Shown: positions 29,827 to 40,020, numbered from the stretch's first letter. The stretch is 64,000 bases of DNA from Leptospira congkakensis (GCF_004770265.1 NZ_RQGQ01000017.1:1-64000); one strand, 5' to 3'. Notes: generated by a model from the letters alone, not told the origin. Translations and numbers: made by a program.

Positions 29827-29930
29827 GCGCCAGGGATAGAAGCGGAAATCCTTCCCGAAGGGAAGATTGGAGCGGATAGCCCGGTCGTGCCAAGAAAAAA
29901 TGAAGCTTTCTGCTCCAATTCGAGGCGCCC
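29827..29930 (+). repeat. Palindromic intergenic element, copy B
   Basis: Starts GCGCCAGGGATAGAAGCGG, has a central hairpin CTTCCC-GAA-GGGAAG flanked by AAT/ATT (29847-29868), continues GGAGCGGATAGCCCGG and ends in GGCGCCC. Block order agrees with copy A read on the minus strand. The rest of 29729-30032 is AT-rich and must hold the promoter of the ChaA gene. Confidence 0.72.
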
Positions 29931-30032
29931 AAAGTTTGAGTATACGTGGCAAATCCGTGGAATTCCTTGAACTTTATCGTATTTTTTATAGTCTGAGAAT
30001 TGAAGAATATAAAATATTAAATTAGAAACTCT

Positions 30033-31121
30033 ATGGCAAATTCAAAAACAATCTCATCCAATGACTGGCTCTCGTTCACATCCTTTTTGGTATTATTATT
30101 TGCTATGATCGCACCGATTGGTGAAGGGCTTCTCATCGCATTCGCTGTTGTATTTTTAGCCGTCGGTATCTCAAGTGCAGTTCATAGCGCAGAAGTCATC
30201 GCGGAACGAGTGGGACCATCGCTCGGAACTTTGATTTTAGCAATTTCTGTTACGGTGATTGAAGTGGCACTCATTGTCAGTCTTATGAGTAACGACACGG
30301 CAGATTCACCACAAATTGCAAGAGATACAGTTTTTGCGGCTCTAATGATTGTGACAAACGGAATCATAGGCATTTGCATTTTGTTAGGTGGTTTAAAGCA
30401 TAAAGAACTAGGCTTTCAATCTGTAGGAACCACTGCCTTACTCGGAGTTCTTGCGGTATTATCCACACTTACTTTAATTCTGCCTTTGTTCACAACTACG
30501 ACAAACAGAGGAACCTATAGTGCAGGACAACTCATCTTTGTATCACTTGCATCTCTTGTATTGTATGGGTCACTGGTATGGTCGCAAACAAAATCTCATA
30601 AAAACTTTTTTGCGGTTTCTGAGGAAGAGGTATCACAACCTGAAATCTCTGGAACTAGACCAAGTAAAAAAAGAGCCGTTACTAGTTTTATCTCCCTTTT
30701 ATTTTCTTTAGTTGCCGTTGTGGGTTTGTCTAAAATTCTGAGTCCTACCATTGAGAGCACCATTGCAGCGTTAGGCGCACCAAAAGCCGTTGTGGGGATT
30801 GTGATTGCAATTTTGGTTTTGGCTCCAGAAACATTGGCCGCTATGAATGCGGCAAAAATCAATGAGCTACAAACGAGTTTGAACTTAGCTTTGGGATCAG
30901 GAGCGGCGAGTATTGCACTCACAATTCCCGCTGTGAGTTTGTATTCTCTTATGTTTGATAAACCATTAACCCTTGGATTGGATAGCAAAGGGATTGTGTT
31001 TTTGATGGTCACCTTTCTTGCAGGAAGTTTTACTTTTGGATCGGGAAGGACCACATCACTGCATGGACTCATCCACTTAGTGATTATGGCTTCCTTTTTA
31101 GCTATTTCACTGATGCCTTAG
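30033..31121 (+). CDS. chaA: Ca2+/H+ antiporter, ChaA type
   Basis: 362 residues, about 11 membrane helices in two halves, as in the CaCA exchanger superfamily. The alpha repeats are recognisable: VGISSAVHSAEVIAERVG .. LAISVTVIEVALIVSLM in the first half and ILVLAPETLAAMNAAKINELQTSLNLALGSG in the second, each with the Glu needed for cation binding. Likely exports Ca2+ (or Na+/K+) from the cytoplasm. The middle loop (190-215) is Lys-rich. Convergent with nrdA with only 7 bases between stop codons. Confidence 0.9.
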   Translation: MANSKTISSNDWLSFTSFLVLLFAMIAPIGEGLLIAFAVVFLAVGISSAVHSAEVIAERVGPSLGTLILAISVTVIEVALIVSLMSNDTADSPQIARDTVFAALMIVTNGIIGICILLGGLKHKELGFQSVGTTALLGVLAVLSTLTLILPLFTTTTNRGTYSAGQLIFVSLASLVLYGSLVWSQTKSHKNFFAVSEEEVSQPEISGTRPSKKRAVTSFISLLFSLVAVVGLSKILSPTIESTIAALGAPKAVVGIVIAILVLAPETLAAMNAAKINELQTSLNLALGSGAASIALTIPAVSLYSLMFDKPLTLGLDSKGIVFLMVTFLAGSFTFGSGRTTSLHGLIHLVIMASFLAISLMP

Positions 31122-31128
31122 AGTTCCT

Positions 31129-33516
31129 TTAACTTCCGCAAACGAGGCAACCTTCTTCCATAGAACAGGCCTCACCCACAAATTCAGAATTCACCTCTTT
31201 TTTGTTAGCTTGCAAAGAAGAGGATTGGAATTCTTTTTCTAAGGGACTAACTTCTTTGCCTTTTTCTACAGTGAATTGGATGGCTTGTGTTGCGGCTTTG
31301 GTTCGCAAATAATACATCCCTGTTTTTAAACCTTGTTTCCATGCGTAAAAATGCATGGAGGTTAGTTTGGAAACGGTAGGACTTTCTACAAATAAATTCA
31401 AAGACTGAGACTGACAGATAAACGCACCACGATCCCTTGCCATATCAATAAGAGATCTTTGTTTCATTTCCCAGACTGTTTTGTATATTTCTTTGATGGA
31501 ATCAGGAATGGAAGGAATCGACTGGATGCTCCCACCTAAAGCGATGATTTTGTTTTTCATTTCAGAATTCCAAAGTCCAAGTTCAATCAAATCATGTAAC
31601 AAATGTTTATTGACAATGATAAACTCACCGCTTAGAACTCGCCTTGTATAGATATTGGAAGTGTAGGGCTCAAAACATTCATTGTTTCCTAAAATTTGCG
31701 AAGTGGAAGCTGTTGGCATTGGTGCAACAAGAAGAGAATTCCTTGTACCAAATTGAATGACTTCTTTCCTAAGGGAATCAAAGTCCCAGCGACCAGTTGG
31801 TTTTACATTCCATAAATCAAATTGGAAAATTCCTTGGGAAAGAGGCGAACCAGGAAAACTAGGATACGTTCCTTCTTCTTTGGCTATGTCTTTACTGGCT
31901 GTCATGGCAGCAAAGTATATCGTTTCAAAAATTTCGATATTTAGTTTTTTTGCGGCATCGCTTTCGTAGGCCAAACGAAGGAGGATAAAAACATCGGCTA
32001 AACCTTGAACACCAATCCCAATCGGACGGTGTTTTAAATTTGAATTTTTTGCTTCTGGAACAGGGTAATAATTTTCATCAATGATACGGTTTAAATTTAC
32101 CGTCATTTGATAGACAATTTCATACAATTTATCAAATAAAAATTTTCCATCTACAACAAACTTTGGTAAAGCGACCGATGCCAAATTACAAACGGCAACT
32201 TCGTCTGGGCTTGTGAATTCTAAAATTTCGGTACAGAGGTTACTACTTTTGATGGTTCCTAAATTTTTCTGATTACTTTTGGAATTGGCTGCATCTTTGT
32301 ACAACAAATAAGGAGTTCCGGTTTCTATTTGTGATTCCACAATGGCAAACCAAAGGTCTTGTGCTTTGACTTTGGTGCGCGCTCGTCCTTCCCTTTCATA
32401 TTGTTCATATAGTGCCACAAATTCATCACCATAAACTTCAGCAAGACCCGGTGCTTCATTGGGACAAAACAAACTCCAATCACCACCCTCTTCCACTCGT
32501 TTCATAAAAAGATCAGAGATCCAAAGTGCAAAAAATAAATCACGAGCCCGCATCTCTTCTTTACCGTGATTTTTCTTTAATTCCAAAAATGGAAAAATAT
32601 CGGCATGCCATGGTTCCAAATAAATGGCAAAGGCACCTTTTCGTTTTCCACCACCTTGGTCTACATACCGTGCCGTATCGTTAAACACACGTAACATGGG
32701 AATGATTCCGTTACTGGTTCCGTTAGTTCCTCCAATATTAGAACCTGTGGCCCGAATGTTATGAATCGAAAGTCCAATTCCACCAGCACTCTGTGAAATT
32801 TTTGCTGTTTGTTTGAGGGTATCGTAAATTCCGTCGATGCTGTCGTCTTTCATTGTCAAAAGAAAACAACTACTCATTTGTGGTTTAGGTGTTCCTGCAT
32901 TAAAAAGAGTGGGCGTTGCATGTGTAAACCAACGTTCGCTCATCAAATTATAAGTTTTGATAACATCGTCAATTCTATGTTTGTGGATGCCAAGAGCCAC
33001 TCGCATGTACATATGTTGAGGGCGTTCCACAATTTTACCGTCGAGTTTTAACAAATAAGATTTTTCCAAAGTGCGAAACCCAAAATAATCAAAACCAAAG
33101 TCCCGATCATAAATAATGGAACTATCTAAAAGTTCGGAATGTTGTTTTACGATTTCCCATACATCCTCTGCAATCAGAGGCATTGTTTTATTTGTTTTTG
33201 GATCGATATAAGAATACAATCGTTCCATTGTTTCCGAAAAAGATTTGGTTGTGTTTTTATGTAAGTTACTTACAGCGATACGACTGGCAAGAAGCGCATA
33301 ATCAGGATGTTTTGTGGTAAGGGAAGCGGCAATTTCAGCAGCCAAATTGTCCAGTTCCGAAGTACTAACCCCATCATAAATTCCTTCAATGACTTTTATG
33401 GCAACATCAATAGGACTAACCAAACGGCTGAGACCGTAGGATAACTTTTCAATACGAGCCGTAACTTTATCAAACTTTACCGATTCTTGTTTTCCATTTC
33501 TTTTGATTACAAACAT
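31129..33516 (-). CDS. nrdA: Ribonucleoside-diphosphate reductase, alpha subunit (class Ia)
   Basis: 795 residues. Converts ribonucleoside diphosphates to deoxy forms with the NrdB radical subunit. An ATP-cone is present at 1-90 ([18 protein letters not shown]), so dATP feedback is expected. Active-site blocks are visible: [45 protein letters not shown] and [25 protein letters not shown]. The C-terminal tail [12 protein letters not shown] holds the redox Cys pair that accepts electrons. It begins 21 bases after nrdB ends; both are under the cobalamin riboswitch. Confidence 0.96.
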   Translation of the reverse strand: MFVIKRNGKQESVKFDKVTARIEKLSYGLSRLVSPIDVAIKVIEGIYDGVSTSELDNLAAEIAASLTTKHPDYALLASRIAVSNLHKNTTKSFSETMERLYSYIDPKTNKTMPLIAEDVWEIVKQHSELLDSSIIYDRDFGFDYFGFRTLEKSYLLKLDGKIVERPQHMYMRVALGIHKHRIDDVIKTYNLMSERWFTHATPTLFNAGTPKPQMSSCFLLTMKDDSIDGIYDTLKQTAKISQSAGGIGLSIHNIRATGSNIGGTNGTSNGIIPMLRVFNDTARYVDQGGGKRKGAFAIYLEPWHADIFPFLELKKNHGKEEMRARDLFFALWISDLFMKRVEEGGDWSLFCPNEAPGLAEVYGDEFVALYEQYEREGRARTKVKAQDLWFAIVESQIETGTPYLLYKDAANSKSNQKNLGTIKSSNLCTEILEFTSPDEVAVCNLASVALPKFVVDGKFLFDKLYEIVYQMTVNLNRIIDENYYPVPEAKNSNLKHRPIGIGVQGLADVFILLRLAYESDAAKKLNIEIFETIYFAAMTASKDIAKEEGTYPSFPGSPLSQGIFQFDLWNVKPTGRWDFDSLRKEVIQFGTRNSLLVAPMPTASTSQILGNNECFEPYTSNIYTRRVLSGEFIIVNKHLLHDLIELGLWNSEMKNKIIALGGSIQSIPSIPDSIKEIYKTVWEMKQRSLIDMARDRGAFICQSQSLNLFVESPTVSKLTSMHFYAWKQGLKTGMYYLRTKAATQAIQFTVEKGKEVSPLEKEFQSSSLQANKKEVNSEFVGEACSMEEGCLVCGS

Positions 33517-33537
33517 ATAATTTCTTTTCCTTAAATT

Positions 33538-34509
33538 TTAAAAATCTTCATTCAGAGAGAATGTAAAACCTTGTTCCGAATTTAAAACACCGGCCTTTTG
33601 GTAGTCCCCTACTCGTTTTTCAAAAAAATTTGTTTTCCCTTGTAAAGAAATCATTTCCATAAAATCAAAGGGATTGGAGGAATAATATAGTTTTTCAAAT
33701 CCAAGTTCGATCAGCCAACGATCTGCTACAAACTCAATGTACTGCCGCATTAGTTTTGCATTCATTCCGATGAGATCAACTGACAAAGATTCGGTGATGA
33801 ATTCTTTTTCGATATTGACTGCATCTGTAAATATTTCGTAAACACGATCGGCACTTGGTTTATTTTGTAACATTTTAAAGAGAATACAAGCAAACTCACA
33901 ATGTAAACCTTCATCGCGACTGATCAGTTCATTGGAAAAACTAAGGCCAGGAAGGAGGCCTCTTTTTTTCATCCAAAAGATGGCACAGAAACTTCCGCTA
34001 AAAAAGATTCCTTCCACGGCGGCAAAGGCAAGTAATCGTTCCGCAAAATTACCCTCACCAATCCAACGTAAGGCCCATTTGGCTTTTTTCTCTACAGCAG
34101 GAATGGTTTCTATTGAATGGAAAAGTTTATGTTTTTCTTTTGGATCTTTGATGTATGTGTCAATGAGAAGTGAATAGGTTTCTGAATGGATATTTTCCAT
34201 CATAATCTGGAATCCATAAAAACACCTAACTTCTGGTAGCTGAACTTCTCTCATAAAGTTGACTGCTAAGTTTTCGTTTACGATTCCATCACTTGCGGCA
34301 AAAAATGCCAAAATGTTACTTAAAAAGAATCTTTCGTTATTGGATAATGAATTCCAATCATCTAAATCACTACTTAAATCAATTTCCTCAGCAGTCCAAA
34401 AGGATGCCTGTTGTTTTTTATACATCTCCCAAATGTTAGGGTACTTAATGGGTAGGACCACAAATCGATCCTGATTCTCTTTTAACAAAACTTCCGATTG
34501 ATAATCCAT
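33538..34509 (-). CDS. nrdB: Ribonucleoside-diphosphate reductase, beta subunit (class Ia)
   Basis: 323 residues, the R2 size. It stores the tyrosyl radical next to a di-iron site. Visible ligands and motifs: [13 protein letters not shown] (Asp/Glu), [21 protein letters not shown] (Glu, His and the likely radical Tyr in SETY), and [12 protein letters not shown] near the end. The [13 protein letters not shown] block is like that of eukaryotic-type R2 proteins. The gene precedes nrdA, the reverse of the common nrdA-nrdB order. A leader of about 340 bases with a B12 riboswitch lies upstream. Confidence 0.96.
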   Translation of the reverse strand: MDYQSEVLLKENQDRFVVLPIKYPNIWEMYKKQQASFWTAEEIDLSSDLDDWNSLSNNERFFLSNILAFFAASDGIVNENLAVNFMREVQLPEVRCFYGFQIMMENIHSETYSLLIDTYIKDPKEKHKLFHSIETIPAVEKKAKWALRWIGEGNFAERLLAFAAVEGIFFSGSFCAIFWMKKRGLLPGLSFSNELISRDEGLHCEFACILFKMLQNKPSADRVYEIFTDAVNIEKEFITESLSVDLIGMNAKLMRQYIEFVADRWLIELGFEKLYYSSNPFDFMEMISLQGKTNFFEKRVGDYQKAGVLNSEQGFTFSLNEDF

Positions 34510-34675
34510 CCAACAACTCCAAGTCTAAAAAATTTTATATTTATTATGAGTTCAGAATGAACCAAAAACTCATACATTGCGACAGCTAACATCGATTTGC
34601 TTATGGAGATGGTTTGGAATGTTGTTTTTCCATGGCCAAATCTCATTAGCCCGGAACACTACAACTTTTTTGGAA

Positions 34676-34850
34676 GAAGGTGTGGGTATCCCGGTAGCAA
34701 TAGTCCGGGGCCCTGAAAAAAATTTCGGTACAGATGATCGTTTACGGGCGATTCATATGTGGGAAGATCCGACTTTCCTTATCTGTAGTGGATAAGGATT
34801 TACGGTTGCGCCGTCAGTTGAGGAGTTTCACCTCATTCCTCCCGGAATAG
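34676..34850 (-). ncRNA. Cobalamin (B12) riboswitch upstream of nrdBA
   Basis: On the minus strand the leader shows the family landmarks in order: CCGGGAGGAATGAGGTGAAACTCC-type P4 region (GGTGAAACTCC at 34822-34832), the conserved GGCGCAACCGTAA (34800-34813) matching the CCCGCAACTGTAA block, an intervening arm, then CCGGGATACCCACACC (about 34677-34696), which matches the B12 box. It probably turns nrdB-nrdA expression down when adenosylcobalamin is plentiful. No clear attenuator was found between 34676 and the nrdB start; the remaining 166 leader bases carry no gene. Boundaries are approximate. Confidence 0.85.
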
Positions 34851-34856
34851 AATCTA

Positions 34857-34885
34857 AATAAACTGAATGAGACATATTTTGTCAA
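34857..34885 (-). promoter_or_regulatory. Sigma-70-type promoter for riboswitch-nrdBA
   Basis: A perfect -35 TTGACA (34885-34880) and a -10 TTTATT (34862-34857) are separated by 17 bases, placing the transcript start at about 34850, exactly where the riboswitch begins. Confidence 0.65.
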
Positions 34886-35002
34886 TGGAATTAAACGACA
34901 TAAAATTCAAAAAAAAATCATGAATGTTTGTTTGGGAGTCAATAGGGAAAAACCCAGCGTAATCCCGAACCATCATATCAGGACCTATTCTTTGATTTTT
35001 AG

Positions 35003-37744
35003 TTATTGTTTTAAGTTTTTATAAATCGCAGACATCAGTTCAGAAAGGATGATTGGTTTTTTTACGTATCCATTCATTCCATTTTCCAAATATTCTTTCA
35101 ATTGGGAATCCATACTATTAGCAGTAATCGCAATGATAGGAATGTCATGATAATCGTCTTCGCGTTTTCGAATGAGTTTTGTGGCTTCCATTCCATCCAT
35201 TAATGGCATTTGAATGTCCATAAGGATCATATTAAACTTATCTTCAGGATGATTGCCTGATTCATCTAATAGTTGGATTACCTCAATTCCGTTTGAGGCA
35301 ACACTCACTTTTAAATTTTCTTTTTGGAATAATTTTACGATAAACTTTTGATTTAACGAATTGTCTTCTGCGACTAAAATATGGAAGTTGTTGTCTCCAG
35401 TGGCTAAATGAGGACTGATATTTTCCACCGGAATTTCTTTTTGATCTGTTTCTTCAAATGGAATGGTAAACTGAAAAGAAGATCCAACATTCAAAACACT
35501 TTGAACTTCTATTTCTCCACCTAACAAATTAACAAGTTGTTTTGAAATATAAAGGCCGAGTCCGGAACCTTCAAATTTTTTAGTTCGAGAGTCTTCTAGT
35601 TGTACGAAACGATTGAACAATCTAGAAATGTTTTCTGGGGATATTCCGATTCCCGTATCTTTTACGGTGAACATAATGTATTTTCTATCTTCACTTATCT
35701 TTACATCTAAACTTAACGACCCAACAAACGTAAATTTTAATGCATTCCCGATTAAGTTAATCAGAATTTGGCGAAGGCGATTTTCATCGACCATGGCATA
35801 TAGATTTGGATCTAAATTGGATATATTTACATAAAATTCGAGATTTTTTTTACGTGCATCCGATAGAAAAAGTTGAATCAGATCTTTACATAATTTATGT
35901 ATATTGGTAGGTTTCGGATCCGTCTCTAGTTTTTTGTTTTCTAATTTTGAAACATCCAAAATATCATTGATGATGGTTAAAAGTGATAAAACTGCTTTTT
36001 TTGCATTATCCAAATAGTCTTTTTGTTCCAAATCAATTTTAGTTTGCTCCAATAAAGTTAACATTCCCAAAACACCATTCATTGGTGTACGAATTTCATG
36101 ACTCATATTTGCCAAAAATTCTGATTTAACTCTATTTGCTTTTTCTAACTCAAATGTTCTTTTTTCTACAATGTTCTGGATGCTCTTTTCTTTACCCATG
36201 ATGATTAGTAAAAGTATTCCAAGTAAACCAGTCATTAACGAAGAAATAATTAGGATAAACCTAGATGCGTTGGTTAAATTTTTTTGAAAATATTCTTTAG
36301 TAGCAATCACCTTCACATGTAAAACATGCGAACCTATCACAATTGGATGTTCATAGAAAAAATCAGAGAACATTTTTTCTTCAATATTGGAACAATCTTT
36401 TGATAAAATTTCAATATGGAATGGATCGTTTCGTTCCTCGATTTTAATACATAAATGATTTTGGTCATTTCCAACCAAAGTATGATCAAGGACAGAGGTT
36501 AATCGAATGGCCGCCGCTGCAAACCCAGACTCGCCATTCCTTCGGGTAACAGGATAAAAAACTAAAAAACCTAAATTGTTTTCTAAATTTTGAACCAGTT
36601 TGATTTTACCCGTTATATCGACTCCTTGTCTTTTGGATGCCCTATGTAATGTTTCTTTTCTTACTGGATCAGATAACAAGTTAAACCCGATTGCTTGTTT
36701 GTTTTCTGGGTATGGATATATGTATCGAATGAATACGTATTCTTCGTTTTCTGGGGAAGGTATTATTTTTTGATCACTTTTAATCGATATACCAATCGAT
36801 TCTGGATAATCTTTTTTTAATTTTTGTTCATTTGTGAATCGAGCTGATTTTTGAATTAGAGGATCCCAAGACAATGCAGCCACGCTATTTTCATCATCTA
36901 TGATACCTTTTGAAAATTTTTCAAAAAAATCGCGATTCAAATTTTCAGTGAGTGCGATGAAGGAACCCAAAGCCTTAACAACTCTTAACGTTTCGAATAA
37001 TCGATTTTCAATTGCACTGGATATGATTTGTCCATCTGATTTGATTCGATAATTGACAAATTTTTTCTCCCAATTTCTAGTTAAAAAGAAAACGGATAAA
37101 GTAAAAATAAAAGTACTCATTGTAGCTGTAGCAAAAACAACCAAGCGAACAAGTTTCTCTTCACCTAAATACCATTTCCAAATCAGAATGATTAGCGGTG
37201 TAAAAATAATGATTCCAATGGAATCACCCATCCACCAAGTCAGCCATGTTTGAAAAAGTAACTCAAAGTAAATGATCTTAAAATAATATAACGAAAAACT
37301 ACCTATGACGGAAGAGATGAATGCTGTAATCGGTCCTGCAAATGTAAAAAATATTACGATCTCATGGAATTGAAAAATATTCAATTTAGGGTCCGAATAT
37401 TTTTTTAAAAAATAAGCTCCTAAAATTGCAGAAGTCGAATTACCCAAAGATATAGTTATATTCTGTGGATTGGAAATCAGAAACTCAATCCAAGATTCTG
37501 AACTGGGAAGGTATGTTGTATTAGTAAAGTATGCACCCAAAAATAAGGCCGGCCAAACTCGGTTGCCGAATAACAAAGCGAATCCTAAGGCTAATCCTGC
37601 TGGTGGCCAGACAGGAGTGCTGTATCCATCGATGGAGGATAAATTTAAACTTAATTTTCCGATGAATAAGTAGAGCAGGAATACCAAAACCAAGAGAAAC
37701 GAATCTCTAGCGAAGTTTTTGATAACCGCTTTCCAAGAAGGCAT
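35003..37744 (-). CDS. Hybrid histidine kinase (MASE1-CHASE-HisKA-HATPase-REC)
   Basis: 913 residues. N-terminal MASE1 with about 8 membrane helices (13-225; TPVWPPAGLALGFALLFG is the family signature), a periplasmic CHASE-like domain (about 235-470; SAIENRLFETLRVVKALGSFI), a last helix (490-512), HisKA with FLANMSHEIRTPMNGVLGM, HATPase with LINLIGNALKFT, DTGIGISPENI and GSGLGLYISKQL, and a receiver (MILMDIQMPLMDG, Lys in VKKP). Membrane sensor of an unknown small molecule. No cognate regulator lies next to it; the internal receiver probably passes the phosphate to a phosphotransfer protein encoded elsewhere. Confidence 0.92.
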   Translation of the reverse strand: MPSWKAVIKNFARDSFLLVLVFLLYLFIGKLSLNLSSIDGYSTPVWPPAGLALGFALLFGNRVWPALFLGAYFTNTTYLPSSESWIEFLISNPQNITISLGNSTSAILGAYFLKKYSDPKLNIFQFHEIVIFFTFAGPITAFISSVIGSFSLYYFKIIYFELLFQTWLTWWMGDSIGIIIFTPLIILIWKWYLGEEKLVRLVVFATATMSTFIFTLSVFFLTRNWEKKFVNYRIKSDGQIISSAIENRLFETLRVVKALGSFIALTENLNRDFFEKFSKGIIDDENSVAALSWDPLIQKSARFTNEQKLKKDYPESIGISIKSDQKIIPSPENEEYVFIRYIYPYPENKQAIGFNLLSDPVRKETLHRASKRQGVDITGKIKLVQNLENNLGFLVFYPVTRRNGESGFAAAAIRLTSVLDHTLVGNDQNHLCIKIEERNDPFHIEILSKDCSNIEEKMFSDFFYEHPIVIGSHVLHVKVIATKEYFQKNLTNASRFILIISSLMTGLLGILLLIIMGKEKSIQNIVEKRTFELEKANRVKSEFLANMSHEIRTPMNGVLGMLTLLEQTKIDLEQKDYLDNAKKAVLSLLTIINDILDVSKLENKKLETDPKPTNIHKLCKDLIQLFLSDARKKNLEFYVNISNLDPNLYAMVDENRLRQILINLIGNALKFTFVGSLSLDVKISEDRKYIMFTVKDTGIGISPENISRLFNRFVQLEDSRTKKFEGSGLGLYISKQLVNLLGGEIEVQSVLNVGSSFQFTIPFEETDQKEIPVENISPHLATGDNNFHILVAEDNSLNQKFIVKLFQKENLKVSVASNGIEVIQLLDESGNHPEDKFNMILMDIQMPLMDGMEATKLIRKREDDYHDIPIIAITANSMDSQLKEYLENGMNGYVKKPIILSELMSAIYKNLKQ

Positions 37745-37895
37745 ATAATTATAAAGACGATTGAAATCAAAAGAAAAAGATAGAAATCCAGGAGAACCTT
37801 GCAGGAATAGAAATTATTTTTTGTTCAAGAAGGTGTCGGTACCTGGTCTAAAACGAACATCCCTTTCTTTTTAAGGAAGAAAAACAAAGCCGATT

Positions 37896-38498
37896 ATGGA
37901 ACAAAATCGATTCAATCAGATTGCGAGACAATACGATACAGAGGAAAGGAAAGATTTAGCAAAAATCATTTTATCTGCTGTCGAAAAAGAATTACAAAAT
38001 CAAAAAGGAAAAACTTTATTAGATTATGGATGTGGGACCGGACTCATTGGATTAGAATTATTCTATTTGGTGGATCAAGTTTTATTCATTGATTCTTCCG
38101 AATCCATGTTAGAAATCTTAAAAGAAAAAATTGTCCGAACTAAGATAGACCAAACCAAAACCAAAGTATTTTATTCTGATTTTACAAAAATTGAATCCAA
38201 TGTAAAAGCCGATATCATTTTAGCTTCTTTGGTTTTACTCCATGTCCCTGATACAATCACATTACTAAAACAGTTTAATTCCATATTAAATGCAGATGGT
38301 AAATTGATCATTGTTGATTTTGATAAAAATGAAAACATCAATCATCCCAATGTACATAACGGATTTGCACATTTACATTTAAAATCATTACTTACCGAGG
38401 TTGGATTTAAAAATATAGAAATAAAAACATTCCATCATGGGAAAAATATTTTTATGAACCAAGATGCCTCTTTGTTGATTTCAACAAGTTCCAAATAA
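37896..38498 (+). CDS. Class I SAM-dependent methyltransferase
   Basis: 200 residues with a Rossmann-like methyltransferase fold. Motif I is LLDYGCGTGLIGLEL (S-adenosylmethionine binding), followed by the acidic strand VLFIDSSESMLEIL, and a strand-4 segment ADIILASLVLLHVPD. The order resembles UbiE/Methyltransf_11 small-molecule methyltransferases. AAGGAAG stands before the ATG. Substrate unknown. A bidirectional terminator follows at its stop codon. Confidence 0.88.
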   Translation: MEQNRFNQIARQYDTEERKDLAKIILSAVEKELQNQKGKTLLDYGCGTGLIGLELFYLVDQVLFIDSSESMLEILKEKIVRTKIDQTKTKVFYSDFTKIESNVKADIILASLVLLHVPDTITLLKQFNSILNADGKLIIVDFDKNENINHPNVHNGFAHLHLKSLLTEVGFKNIEIKTFHHGKNIFMNQDASLLISTSSK

Positions 38499-38541
38499 AC
38501 AAAGAGGTTTTTCATGCGCCAAGGTAGAACCTACTTTGTTT
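38497..38541. terminator. Bidirectional terminator
   Basis: AAACAAAG-AGGTT (38497-38509) pairs with AACCT-A-CTTTGTTT (38528-38541) with one bulged base, a 13-bp stem overlapping the stop codons of the two convergent genes. Short T runs on both sides suit termination in both directions. Confidence 0.6.
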
Positions 38542-38956
38542 AATGAGATTCTACATATTTTTTAAAATTATCTAAGATGGCCTGCCATCCGCCTTTTTGC
38601 ATTTCCACAGGATTTTGGTTTTCCGCATCAAACGTTACAGTAACCTGTGTTTTGTTTCCTAAAGTTTCAAACCCAACGCTTGCCTTTCTACCATCTTCCA
38701 TAGTATAACTAATTAATTTTTGATCGATCACCTGGTCGTAAGTGGCTTCAAACTCAAAACCAAAACTTCCGTCTTTGGCTTCCATTCTTGCACTATACTT
38801 ACCGCCAACCTTTAGGTCGTTTTTGGCCCAAGGACACTGCCAATCGTCAGCGGCAAAATTCCAATGGATGATGTGTGTGGGCAAAGTATAATAATCCCAA
38901 ACCTTTTTACTATCGGCACTGATTGTAGATTGTACGGTGATTTGATTTGTATCCAT
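38540..38956 (-). CDS. SRPBCC/AHSA1 domain protein
   Basis: 138 residues covering a whole START-like SRPBCC fold of the AHSA1 subgroup: ADSKKVWDYYTLPTHIIHWNFAADDWQCP at the start, GGKYSARMEAKDG and the final GGWQAILDNFKKYVES helix. These proteins bind small hydrophobic ligands; many are annotated as activator of Hsp90 ATPase-like or toxin-resistance proteins without tested function. Cytoplasmic. Stands alone, convergent with the methyltransferase. Confidence 0.88.
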   Translation of the reverse strand: MDTNQITVQSTISADSKKVWDYYTLPTHIIHWNFAADDWQCPWAKNDLKVGGKYSARMEAKDGSFGFEFEATYDQVIDQKLISYTMEDGRKASVGFETLGNKTQVTVTFDAENQNPVEMQKGGWQAILDNFKKYVESH

Positions 38957-39085
38957 AGAGAGGAAATTAAGATCTGTGCTTTTTGTTGAAAAGCATTTTC
39001 TCAGAGACTTAGAGCTTCAAAATTGAAAGTTTTGGATTGTAAAACTCAGCTAACTTAGAAATATTTGGGGTGTTGAAGTGAACAA

Positions 39086-39856
39086 ATGAAACTAATTTAT
39101 ACATCCACAGATTATACAAAAGTCAAAGTCATTGAATCAGCTCTGGCAGCCAACCAGGTTAAGTTTATGACGAAAGGGGAAGACCTGGACGTTTTAGATG
39201 CCATGATTCCCAGACATTCTAATTTAATTGAGATTTATGTTTCGGATCAAGACTACTCAAAAGCATTAGAGATTATTGAAAATGGATCCTTTTCGGAAGA
39301 TCCTCCCGAAGAAGATAAATTTCCAATCCAAAGATACAATCGTTATCGGGAACTCACTAAGTTAAAAGCGAAAAAAGATACAAAATTTCTACTCACGATC
39401 ATATCCGGAATTTTATTCATTTCGAATCTATATTTTCTTTTACTTTATGCTTTGGAAAAAGATAAGTTTAATAAATATAAAAAATCGATGGAAAGTGAAT
39501 TGTATGAATATAGTTTTGATGAAGACAACTATTGTACATCTACTTATTATAAAAAAACACGAAAACTCATCCAACTTTCCTGTTATGACAAAGAAACAGA
39601 TCAAATTTTAAATCAAAAAACTTATGATTTCAGTGGAGTATTAACCTCCGAATCTTTTAATCCGTATCTTACTGATTTTTTCACAATCCAAAGGTCTTAT
39701 GATACAAAAGGCGTCAAAACAGTAGAGTTTGCAGACAATGACCAAGATGGTGAATTTGATGAGTATATTATCTTTGATGCAAAAGGATCCAAACAAAAAA
39801 GGTATTTGGACAAAAATAAGGATTATCGCTTTGATGAATCAGAGATCGTAGATTAG
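39086..39856 (+). CDS. DUF2007-type membrane protein with tail of Asp-rich repeats
   Basis: 256 residues. Residues 1-68 match the DUF2007 putative signal-transducing domain (KLIYTSTDYTKVKVIESALAANQV .. IEIYVSDQDYSKALEII). One membrane helix follows (about 102-122), then a domain with MORN/YD-like extracellular character and EF-hand-like loops near the end (DNDQDGEFDEYI, DKNKDYRFDESE), which may bind calcium. Topology suggests N-terminus inside and C-terminus outside. Function unknown. Confidence 0.78.
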   Translation: MKLIYTSTDYTKVKVIESALAANQVKFMTKGEDLDVLDAMIPRHSNLIEIYVSDQDYSKALEIIENGSFSEDPPEEDKFPIQRYNRYRELTKLKAKKDTKFLLTIISGILFISNLYFLLLYALEKDKFNKYKKSMESELYEYSFDEDNYCTSTYYKKTRKLIQLSCYDKETDQILNQKTYDFSGVLTSESFNPYLTDFFTIQRSYDTKGVKTVEFADNDQDGEFDEYIIFDAKGSKQKRYLDKNKDYRFDESEIVD

Positions 39857-39858
39857 GG

Positions 39859-40020
39859 ATGATCACGAATCTACTTTTACTAAAGGAAAAACACCACTTA
39901 GGGCAAAGGTATGTTCTTCCCCATAGTGTGAACCATTGGTGGAACAAATACTGGAATTATGTAAGTGTAACCATTGAAGGATATCTCAAATTTTTATTTG
40001 AGATAGCGGAGAAAAGCTAA
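39859..40020 (+). CDS. Possible small ORF, 53 residues
   Basis: Begins two bases after the stop codon of the DUF2007 gene (GATTAGGG before ATG could serve as a ribosome site) and encodes MITNLLLLKEKHHLGQRYVL, then a Trp/Tyr-rich stretch NHWWNKYWNYVSV and ends IAEKS. A perfect 10-bp hairpin (39982-39991 with 39996-40005, TTTT loop) lies inside it, so the region may instead be a structured 3' end. Could be a small gene or debris; unrecognised. Confidence 0.3.
   Translation: MITNLLLLKEKHHLGQRYVLPHSVNHWWNKYWNYVSVTIEGYLKFLFEIAEKS

Noticed and set aside
34577..34795. 72-codon plus-strand ORF upstream of nrdB
   Set aside because: It covers the cobalamin riboswitch on the opposite strand and shows no protein features.
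39982..40005. Perfect hairpin as an intrinsic terminator
   Set aside because: AT-rich stem and no T tract after it on either strand; kept as an unexplained structure.
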